The translations under genes and the position numbers were made by a program. Below, one piece after another: positions 1-4,741 of a stretch of 5,125 bases of DNA. The notes below the pieces were generated by a model, which made no database searches, was not told the origin of the DNA, and saw nothing but the letters and a program-made list of their open reading frames with translations. The DNA is from Nitrosomonadales bacterium. Lineage in GTDB: Bacteria; Pseudomonadota; Gammaproteobacteria; Burkholderiales; Sulfuricellaceae. The number at the start of each line of letters is the position of its first letter. The stretch's first letter is position 1. The DNA lies in assembly GCA_003104895.1 (NCBI GenBank), contig PQAG01000219.1, positions 1-5,125 on the forward strand, in the 5' to 3' direction.

Positions 1-620
1 ACGCTGCGGCCGCGGTTGTAGCCGTAGGGCACGCAGAACACCGGGCAGCCTGCCGCGCGTGCCGCCTGGGTGTCGTTGAGGGAGTCGCCGATCAGCAGCA
101 ATTCCGGCGGCTCGATGCCGAAATGCTTGCAGGCATGCAGCAGCGGCAGCGGGTCCGGCTTGCGTTTGGGCAGCGTGTCGCCGGAGAGGATCAGTTCGAA
201 ATAGTCGAACAGGCCGGTGTCTTTCAGCAGCGGCACGGTGAATTTTTCTGCCTTGTTGGTGATGCAGGCGAGGCGGAACCCGGCCGCCTTCATCGCTTCC
301 AGGCCCTCCACCACGCCGGGGAAGGGGCGGCTTTCGCGGCTTACCACCTCGGCATAGTGCTTCTCATAGACCGGCAGGGCGCGGGCGAACAATGCAGCAT
401 CAGGCTCCGCATCCATCTCGCGGGTGAGCACCCGCTTGACCAGACGGGAAACGCCATTGCCGATGTAGGTCTTGATGGTTGCCAGTTCGACGGGCGGCAG
501 GCCAAGCTCCGCGGCCATGCGGGTGGCCGCCTCGGCCAGATCAGGCGCGGTGTTGAGGAGGGTGCCGTCGAGGTCGATGACTGCTGCCTTGAGGCGCAGT
601 GGGAAAGCGGCTTTTGTCAT
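1..620 (-). CDS. gph: Phosphoglycolate phosphatase, HAD superfamily (C-terminus cut off by window edge)
   Basis: Dephosphorylates 2-phosphoglycolate to glycolate in the cytoplasm, clearing a by-product of oxidative DNA repair and, in autotrophs, of Rubisco oxygenation. I translated 206 codons; families run about 220-230 residues, so roughly 20 are missing beyond the left edge. All HAD motifs are visible: motif I DLDGTLLNT at residues 16-24 (D16 nucleophile, D18 acid/base), motif II ITN at 120-122, motif III lysine in KRKPDP (about K154), and motif IV GDSLND at 178-183 with D179 and D183 for magnesium. The helical cap lies between motifs I and II. The N-terminal DLDGTLLNTAPDL stretch is typical of Gph rather than other HAD phosphatases. 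The ATG lies 3 bases after the lipoprotein stop, so expression is probably coupled to that gene; its ribosome site is weak. In many Betaproteobacteria trpE follows gph, but that would be outside this window. Confidence 0.93.
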   Translation of the reverse strand, partial: MTKAAFPLRLKAAVIDLDGTLLNTAPDLAEAATRMAAELGLPPVELATIKTYIGNGVSRLVKRVLTREMDAEPDAALFARALPVYEKHYAEVVSRESRPFPGVVEGLEAMKAAGFRLACITNKAEKFTVPLLKDTGLFDYFELILSGDTLPKRKPDPLPLLHACKHFGIEPPELLLIGDSLNDTQAARAAGCPVFCVPYGYNRGRS

Positions 621-623
621 GTT

Positions 624-974
624 TCAGTGCTTTGCAGGTTGTTCTGTGCCGGGTTTTGCGTCACCCGGAGCAGCCTGATCGCCTTCGGGTTTGGCTTCGC
701 CTCCAGCCGGAGCTGCAGCCTCTCCAGCCGCCTGGCCCGTGCCGTGGGCTGCTTCCTTCTTTTCCGTGTCGGCGCGCTTCCAGCCCGTGAGAATGGAAGT
801 GGGCGTATAGGTGGGGTTTTCCTTCATGCAGTCTTCGGGCAGCTTGTCCGACAGGCGGCAGGCGTAGCCGATCGACTCGCCATCCTTGCCTTTGTCGCCG
901 CCGCTCAGCATCTCGCAGCCGGCCAGCGGCAGCGCCGCGGCCAGCAGCAGGAGCGAAGCAATGCGCCTGGACAT
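624..974 (-). CDS. Small lipoprotein of unknown function between rpe and gph
   Basis: A 116-residue exported lipoprotein that I do not recognise. Residues 1-19 form a signal peptide: MSRR, then a hydrophobic Leu/Ala stretch, ending in a clear lipobox LAGC at 17-20, so Cys20 should be lipidated. Residue 21 is Glu, not Asp, so by the usual +2 rule it would go to the outer membrane. The middle (about 33-69) looks like the only structured part. It has two cysteines, C39 and C49, that could form a disulfide, and the sequence YTPTSILTGWKRAD. From about residue 70 the protein is a low-complexity Ala/Gly/Glu/Lys/Pro tail with degenerate repeats, probably a flexible periplasmic linker. An in-frame ATG exists further upstream (at 1175), but it would bury the signal peptide inside a protein overlapping rpe, so the start at 974 is preferred. 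It is 10 bases from the rpe stop and 3 from the gph start, hence within the operon. The metabolic neighbours do not reveal a role. Confidence 0.8.
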   Translation of the reverse strand: MSRRIASLLLLAAALPLAGCEMLSGGDKGKDGESIGYACRLSDKLPEDCMKENPTYTPTSILTGWKRADTEKKEAAHGTGQAAGEAAAPAGGEAKPEGDQAAPGDAKPGTEQPAKH

Positions 975-984
975 GACGATGATA

Positions 985-1671
985 TCAAGCCTTGGCCAGT
1001 TCGGCGCGCATCGCGGCGATGACGGAATCGTAGCGGTGCGGGTCGCTGTCTTTGGCGGCGCCGAACACGGCGGAGCCGGCCACGAAGGTATCCACGCCGG
1101 CCTTGGCCACTTCCAGAATGTTGCCGGGGCCGACGCCGCCGTCGATTTCCAGGCTGATATCGAGGCCTTTTGCATCGATCATCTGACGCACCTTGCGGGC
1201 CTTGTCGAGCACGTAGGGAATGAATTTCTGGCCGCCGAAGCCCGGGTTCACCGACATCAGCAGCACCATGTCGAGCTTGTCCAGGGTGTATTCCAGCACG
1301 TCCAGCGGGGTAGCCGGGTTGAATACCAGACCGGCCTTGCAGCCGCTTTCCTTGATCAGGCCGATGGTGCGGTCGATGTGCTCGGAAGCTTCCGGATGGA
1401 AGGTGATGTAGGTGGCGCCTGCCTTGGCGAAGTCGGGGATGATGCGGTCCACCGGCTTGACCATCAGGTGCACGTCGATCGGCGCAGTCACGCCGTGCTT
1501 GCGCAGGGCTTCGCACACCAGCGGGCCGATGGTCAGGTTGGGCACGTAGTGGTTGTCCATCACATCGAAGTGAACGATATCCGCGCCGGAAGCGAGCACA
1601 TTGTCAACGTCCTCGCCCAGTTTGGCGAAGTTGGCCGAGAGGATGCTGGGCGCGATACGGTATTGAGGCAT
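985..1671 (-). CDS. rpe: Ribulose-phosphate 3-epimerase
   Basis: Interconverts D-ribulose 5-phosphate and D-xylulose 5-phosphate in the pentose-phosphate pathway (and the Calvin cycle if present); cytoplasmic, metal-dependent TIM barrel. At 228 residues it is full length. Signature blocks in order: APSILSA at 7-13, HFDVMD at 34-39 followed by VPN, DVHLM at 66-70, FHPEAS at 91-96, SVNPGFGGQKF at 140-150, EIDGGV at 175-180 and GSAVFG near the end. By family knowledge H34, D36, H68 and D177 are metal ligands, with D36 and D177 the acid/base pair; all four are present. The ATG has a good ribosome site (AAGGA on the minus strand, complement of 1678-1682) six bases upstream. It is separated from lgt by 86 bases, which contain only a weak TAAAAT-like -10 with no matching -35. 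It is probably the first gene of rpe-lipoprotein-gph, or cotranscribed from lgt. Confidence 0.97.
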   Translation of the reverse strand: MPQYRIAPSILSANFAKLGEDVDNVLASGADIVHFDVMDNHYVPNLTIGPLVCEALRKHGVTAPIDVHLMVKPVDRIIPDFAKAGATYITFHPEASEHIDRTIGLIKESGCKAGLVFNPATPLDVLEYTLDKLDMVLLMSVNPGFGGQKFIPYVLDKARKVRQMIDAKGLDISLEIDGGVGPGNILEVAKAGVDTFVAGSAVFGAAKDSDPHRYDSVIAAMRAELAKA

Positions 1672-1757
1672 GATTTATCCTTAAGAACTCAGGGGCAAAG
1701 TACGAATTTTAACCACAAATTGCGCTCCTGGCACAAATCCCAGCAGATATCTGGCAA

Positions 1758-2540
1758 CTATCGCCGGAGATAGGACCAGCGCATCATCGCCACACCGGCC
1801 ACAATCATGGGCAGCGATAGCCATTGGCCCATGGAGAGCCCGAGGCTCAAGAGGCCGAGAAAATTGTCCGGCTCGCGTGCGAATTCCGCCAGGAAACGGA
1901 AGCTGCCATAGCCGGTCAGGAACAGTCCGGAAACCGCCCCCGCCGGGCGCGGTCTGGCGGAAAACCACCACAGCAGGACAAACAGGGCCAGTCCTTCCAG
2001 CGCGAACTGGTAGAGCTGCGAGGGATGGCGCGCAATGCCGTCCCCGGCCTGGGGAAAAATCATGCCCCAGGAAACACCGGTGGGCCGCCCCCACAATTCG
2101 CCGTTGATGAAGTTGCCGATGCGCCCTGCACCCAGCCCCAGAGGCACCAGCGGCGCGATAAAGTCGGTCACGGCCAGCCAGGACTTGCCGCTCTTGCGAG
2201 CAAACAGCCACACCGCCACCAGCACGCCGAGAAAGCCGCCATGGAAGGACATCCCGCCCTGCCAGACGGCGAAAATCTCCAGCGGGTGCTGCAGGTAGTA
2301 AGCGGCCTTGTAAAACACGATATAGCCCAGCCGCCCGCCCAGCACCACGCCCAGCACGCCAAAGAACAGCAGATCGTCGAGTTCGCGCCTGTGCCAGCCG
2401 AGATCCGGGCGGGCGTGCATGCGGTAGCGCCCCAGGCCAAGGAACAGGGCGAAGGCGGCGAGGTACATCAGGCCATACCAGCGGATGGCAAGCGGGCCAA
2501 GATGAAGGGCGACCGGGTCGAACTGAGGATGGACAAGCAT
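1758..2540 (-). CDS. lgt: Phosphatidylglycerol-prolipoprotein diacylglyceryl transferase
   Basis: Inner-membrane enzyme that moves the diacylglyceryl group from phosphatidylglycerol to the lipobox cysteine of prolipoproteins, the first step of lipoprotein maturation. The 260 residues match the usual family length. Visible family signatures: RWYGLMY at 20-26, FHGGFLG at 99-105 (conserved essential His100), GRIGNFINGELWGR at 139-152 (the Lgt signature, with Arg140, Asn143, Asn146 and Glu148), HPSQLYQ at 172-178, and GYGSFRFLAEFAREPD at 210-225 (including an Arg equivalent to the catalytic-region Arg of E. coli Lgt). About seven hydrophobic segments are present, and the C-terminus ends in basic residues. 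The start at 2540 is the only full-length ATG in frame; its ribosome site is weak. It faces the iron cassette divergently across a 158-base spacer containing Fur-like sites. A dedicated lgt promoter could not be placed with confidence. Confidence 0.97.
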   Translation of the reverse strand: MLVHPQFDPVALHLGPLAIRWYGLMYLAAFALFLGLGRYRMHARPDLGWHRRELDDLLFFGVLGVVLGGRLGYIVFYKAAYYLQHPLEIFAVWQGGMSFHGGFLGVLVAVWLFARKSGKSWLAVTDFIAPLVPLGLGAGRIGNFINGELWGRPTGVSWGMIFPQAGDGIARHPSQLYQFALEGLALFVLLWWFSARPRPAGAVSGLFLTGYGSFRFLAEFAREPDNFLGLLSLGLSMGQWLSLPMIVAGVAMMRWSYLRR

Positions 2541-2601
2541 GGAAAGCCACGGAAAAAGTCAAAATTTACCACAGCCGGGGAGGCCGCCAGAATTATTGTT
2601 T

Positions 2602-2620
2602 GCAATTGATAATTATTCTC
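2602..2620 (+). promoter_or_regulatory. Fur-box-like site 1 (upstream, over -35)
   Basis: Aligned to the 19-base Fur consensus GATAATGATAATCATTATC, this stretch matches 14 of 19 positions by my count, including a perfect central GATAAT at 2608-2613 and five of six in the last hexamer. It covers the -35 element of the cassette promoter. Its centre lies 22 bases (about two helical turns) from the second site, as expected for adjacent Fur dimers. Fur with ferrous iron would repress transcription here. The call rests on sequence match and on the iron-transport genes downstream. Confidence 0.7.
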
Positions 2621-2635
2621 ATGTAAGATGATAAT
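2606..2635 (+). promoter_or_regulatory. Sigma-70-type promoter of the iron cassette
   Basis: A -35 hexamer TTGATA (2606-2611, 5 of 6) and a -10 hexamer GATAAT (2630-2635, 5 of 6) are separated by 18 bases. Transcription would begin near 2642, giving a leader of about 57 bases before the first ATG. Both hexamers lie inside the Fur-like sites, a standard layout for iron-repressed genes. The promoter is predicted from sequence only. Confidence 0.65.
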
Positions 2636-2642
2636 CGTTATC
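2624..2642 (+). promoter_or_regulatory. Fur-box-like site 2 (over -10)
   Basis: Matches the 19-base Fur consensus at 15 of 19 positions by my count. Its core, TGATAATCGTTATCA at 2629-2643, is a 6-3-6 inverted repeat (TGATAA / TTATCA) and fits the 7-1-7 form of the Fur box almost completely. It covers the presumed -10 element, so a bound repressor would block RNA polymerase. With site 1 it forms a tandem operator for the iron cassette. Confidence 0.8.
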
Positions 2643-2698
2643 AATTGTAATGCCGCCTGGCTGGGGCAAATCACAAGCGTGCAATCAAAGGAGCTGTC

Positions 2699-3061
2699 AT
2701 GAAATTCAAGCCGAGTTTTTCTTTCTGTTGCAGTGCGGCGGCCGCGTTCGCCGTTTCGTTGGGGGCAATGTTTTTTTCAGCGGCCGCGACGGCTGCGGAT
2801 AACGAATACCGTCTCATCATTCAGGACCATCGCTTCCAGCCGGCGGAACTGGTGGTGCCTGCGGGTAAAAAAATAAGGCTCGCGGTTGAAAACCGGGATG
2901 CCACACCGGAAGAGTTCGAAAGCCACGATCTCAATCGGGAGAAGGTTATTGCGGGCAAATCCGCAGCAAGCATTTTCATCGGTCCGCTGGCGCCCGGGCG
3001 TTATCGCTTTTATGGCGAATTCAATGAAAAAACAGCGCAGGGTGTCATCGTCGCTCAATAA
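2699..3061 (+). CDS. Periplasmic cupredoxin-fold protein of an FTR1 iron-uptake cassette
   Basis: A 120-residue secreted protein. The N-terminal signal peptide has basic MKFK, a hydrophobic Ala/Phe core to about residue 30, and a probable cut at ATAA|D near residue 33. The mature part of about 87 residues reads as a single cupredoxin domain (FxPAELVVPAGKKIRLAVENRD at 46-67, GPLAPGRYRFYGEF at 95-108), like the small cupredoxin partners and EfeO N-terminal domains seen with FTR1 permeases. It has no Cys and no Met after the signal peptide and only two His (H44, H76), so it cannot form a normal type 1 copper site. It does have an acidic patch around 71-81 (E71, E72, E74, H76, D77, E81). I infer a role in binding periplasmic iron, or a non-canonical metal, and passing it to the permease. 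A strong ribosome site AAAGGAG (2687-2693) lies five bases before the ATG. The permease ATG is 19 bases downstream. Iron regulation by Fur is likely. Confidence 0.85.
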   Translation: MKFKPSFSFCCSAAAAFAVSLGAMFFSAAATAADNEYRLIIQDHRFQPAELVVPAGKKIRLAVENRDATPEEFESHDLNREKVIAGKSAASIFIGPLAPGRYRFYGEFNEKTAQGVIVAQ

Positions 3062-3080
3062 GGCACGGGAGTTCATAGAA

Positions 3081-3908
3081 ATGTTCGCAACCGCTGTGAT
3101 TGTTTTTCGTGAAGTTCTCGAGGCCGCGCTCATTGTCGGCATCCTTGCGGCAGCAACGCGTTCCGTGCCGGGGCGCGGGCGCTGGCTGGCAGGCGGTCTG
3201 CTGGCAGGGCTGGCGGGATCGGTGGTGGTGGCTGCATTCACCGACATGATCGCCGGCATGGCAAGCGGCATCGGGCAGGAGCTGTTTAACGCAGGAATAC
3301 TGGTGCTGGCGGTGCTGATGCTGGCCTGGCACAACGTCTGGATGTCGTCGCACGGCAAGGCTCTGGCAGGCGAAGCCAGAAGCGTTGGCCGGGCCATCGA
3401 GGCAGGCAGCCAGGGAAGCTCGGTCCTGCTGGTTGTCGTCGGGCTGGCAGTGTTGCGCGAAGGATCTGAAACGGCATTGTTCCTGTATGGGGTTTCTGCA
3501 TCCGGGGGGGAGGGCGCAGCAGCAATGCTGCTGGGCGGTGCCGTGGGCCTCCTGGCTGGAAGCGCGGTGGGATACGCCTTGTATGCCGGCTTGCTGCGCG
3601 TGCCGTTGCGCTGGTTTTTTGGCGCGACCGGGCTGCTGGTCCTGCTGCTGGCTGCGGGAATGGCCGCCCAGGCGGCGCATTTCATGATCCAGGCCGATGT
3701 GCTGCCCAGCCTTGCAGCGCCGCTCTGGGACACTTCGTCGCTGCTTCCGGAAAACTCCGTCCCGGGCATGCTGCTTCATGGCCTTGCCGGATACGATCCG
3801 AGGCCCGCAGGCATGCAGGTGGTTTTTTATGTTCTAACCCTGGTCACGATTGCAACAGGCATGAAATGGGCAGGTCACTCAATCAAGAAAGGAAAAGTAC
3901 CATATTGA
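3081..3908 (+). CDS. FTR1-family high-affinity iron permease (EfeU-like)
   Basis: Inner-membrane iron transporter of the FTR1/EfeU/OFeT family, 275 residues, close to the bacterial family length. Seven hydrophobic segments are apparent at about 4-25, 36-53, 70-87, 113-137, 146-172, 177-200 and 245-260. The two hallmark RExxE iron-translocation motifs are intact: REVLE at 10-14 in helix 1 and REGSE at 126-130 in helix 4. The family C-terminal pattern is present too: WDTSSLLPENS at 216-226, then GYDPRP at 237-242 and a final helix. An ATG further upstream in the same frame (2886) would run through the cupredoxin gene, so I start at 3081, preceded by GGGAG at 3067-3071. E. coli EfeU works with EfeO (M75 plus cupredoxin) and EfeB (DyP peroxidase). 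Here only the small cupredoxin is adjacent, so the oxidation step, if any, is unexplained. The stop overlaps the next gene's TTG start. Confidence 0.94.
   Translation: MFATAVIVFREVLEAALIVGILAAATRSVPGRGRWLAGGLLAGLAGSVVVAAFTDMIAGMASGIGQELFNAGILVLAVLMLAWHNVWMSSHGKALAGEARSVGRAIEAGSQGSSVLLVVVGLAVLREGSETALFLYGVSASGGEGAAAMLLGGAVGLLAGSAVGYALYAGLLRVPLRWFFGATGLLVLLLAAGMAAQAAHFMIQADVLPSLAAPLWDTSSLLPENSVPGMLLHGLAGYDPRPAGMQVVFYVLTLVTIATGMKWAGHSIKKGKVPY
3888..3893 (+). promoter_or_regulatory. Ribosome binding site supporting the TTG start at 3905
   Basis: AAAGGA lies 11 bases before the TTG at 3905-3907. That TTG overlaps the permease stop TGA (3906-3908), giving a TTGA junction analogous to the common ATGA coupling. 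The only in-frame ATG, at 3866, has no such site and would put a hydrophilic extension before the signal peptide. Confidence 0.6.
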
Positions 3909-4645
3909 ACAAAAGCATTCTGCCAGCGCTTTGCCTGTATGGCCTGTTTTCCGGAGCTGCATTTGCCGGGCCCGCCGATTATGTCTACACGCCGATAGTC
4001 GAGCAGGGCGAAAGGGAGATTGATGTCAAATTCGGTTCTGCCAGCTTGCCATCCGGAGAAAAGAAGCAGGTGGGCAGTATCGGCATCGGTTATGGCGCCA
4101 CCGAATGGTGGTTTGCCGAGGTCTACCTGAAGTCTGAGCATGAAAGCCCGGAGCCTCGCCTGAATATCCTGGAATTCGAGAATAAATTCCAGTTGACCGA
4201 AACCGGGAAGTATCCGCTTGAAGTCGGCCTGATCGCCGAACTGGAGATTCCGCTCAACAAGGGGGGCGAAGCGGATGAATTCAAGTTCGGTCCGCTGTTC
4301 CAGACTGAATTCGGCAGGCTGCAGCTGAATGGAAACCTGCTGCTGGAAACAAAATTTGGCGGGGATGCGGAAGCGGCGCATGAAACCGTATTCCAGTATC
4401 AGTGGCAGGCCAAGTACCGCTGGCGCAGGGAATTCGAGTTCGGCTTGCAGGGCTTTGGCGAAACGGGAAAATGGAACGGTTGGGCACCGCGCAGTGAGCA
4501 GGAATACAGAATGGGGCCGGCCATTTTCGGCAAGCTGCCGCTTGGGGTTCACGAGGCCATCAAATACAACGCCGCCTGGCTGATCGGCATGACGGACGCC
4601 ACTCCGAACAATACTTTCAGGATGCAGATGGAATACGAATTCTGA
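3905..4645 (+). CDS. Putative outer-membrane beta-barrel protein of the iron cassette
   Basis: Unrecognised exported protein, 246 residues from the TTG start. Residues 1-21 form a signal peptide (MNK, hydrophobic core, AFA|G cut). The mature protein begins with DYVYTP and has no long hydrophobic helix. It consists of about 12 stretches of alternating hydrophobic and polar residues, roughly at 36-46, 55-65, 68-79, 86-98, 104-116, 124-137, 139-151, 160-174, 176-188, 201-212, 218-230 and 237-246. It ends in MEYEF with a C-terminal Phe, the usual beta-signal for BAM-assembled outer-membrane barrels. It contains no Cys after the signal peptide. It is rich in Glu, with the dipeptide EF recurring five times. 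Four-base overlap with the permease implies coupled translation and a shared job. I infer an outer-membrane channel or iron-binding barrel feeding the cupredoxin and permease, but no function is proven. Sampled rows are 50-55% G+C, lower than ilvD at 65-68%. A start at ATG 3866 is less likely. Confidence 0.78.
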   Translation: MNKSILPALCLYGLFSGAAFAGPADYVYTPIVEQGEREIDVKFGSASLPSGEKKQVGSIGIGYGATEWWFAEVYLKSEHESPEPRLNILEFENKFQLTETGKYPLEVGLIAELEIPLNKGGEADEFKFGPLFQTEFGRLQLNGNLLLETKFGGDAEAAHETVFQYQWQAKYRWRREFEFGLQGFGETGKWNGWAPRSEQEYRMGPAIFGKLPLGVHEAIKYNAAWLIGMTDATPNNTFRMQMEYEF

Positions 4646-4676
4646 TTTACCCGGAAATCGGGCAAGGGCATACTTC

Positions 4677-4705
4677 TGGACGCGCCCGCCGCTTTTGGCG
4701 AGAAT
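4677..4705 (+). promoter_or_regulatory. Weak candidate promoter for ilvD
   Basis: TGGACG (4677-4682, 4 of 6 to the -35 consensus) and GAGAAT (4700-4705, 4 of 6 to the -10) are 17 bases apart and would start transcription near 4712, about 30 bases before the ilvD ATG. This is the best pair I found in the 96-base spacer and it is not strong. The spacer shows only 4-5 base-pair hairpins without a T-run, so no intrinsic terminator separates the iron cassette from ilvD. Confidence 0.25.
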
Positions 4706-4741
4706 GGCAGGCTGCATTGACAGATTTTTAAGGATAGCACC

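Larger units (their letters stand above)
2603..2647. repeat. 10-base inverted repeat flanking the Fur operator
   Basis: CAATTGATAA at 2603-2612 is repeated in perfect inverted form as TTATCAATTG at 2638-2647, with a 25-base spacer. The arms extend beyond the ordinary Fur hexamers. Because of the symmetry, a TTGATA hexamer is presented toward both lgt and the iron cassette. It may simply be the symmetric outer edge of the two Fur sites. Confidence 0.75.

Noticed and set aside
123..1022. Long plus-strand open frame opposite gph and the lipoprotein
   Set aside because: Antisense shadow of high-G+C genes; its translation has no family motif, while the minus strand encodes a clear Gph and a lipobox protein.
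1744..1753. 10-base palindrome CAGATATCTG near the lgt stop
   Set aside because: Too short, with no T-run; neither a terminator nor a recognised operator.
886..1773. Long plus-strand open frame opposite rpe
   Set aside because: His/Val/Gln-rich translation typical of the reverse of a conserved gene; rpe on the other strand is unambiguous.
1824..2609. Plus-strand open frame opposite lgt
   Set aside because: Shadow of lgt; it runs into the promoter region and has no recognisable domain or ribosome site.
3504..3510. Seven-G run in the permease gene, with other runs (T7 at 2771-2777, G6 at 4261-4266) as possible phase-variation tracts
   Set aside because: Runs of 6-7 are short for slipped-strand switching, all frames are intact, and the runs encode ordinary residues.
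2777..3769. 330-codon minus-strand open frame across the cupredoxin and permease genes
   Set aside because: Ser/Pro/Ala/Arg-rich translation, antisense to two genes with clear motifs, so not a gene.
4644..4699. Possible terminator hairpins after the barrel gene
   Set aside because: Only 4-5 base-pair stems (such as CCCG/CGGG and CGCC/GGCG), competing with each other and lacking a U tract.
4717..4722. Perfect TTGACA -35 hexamer before ilvD
   Set aside because: A -10 at normal spacing would fall on the ilvD start codon and no TATAAT-like hexamer is there.
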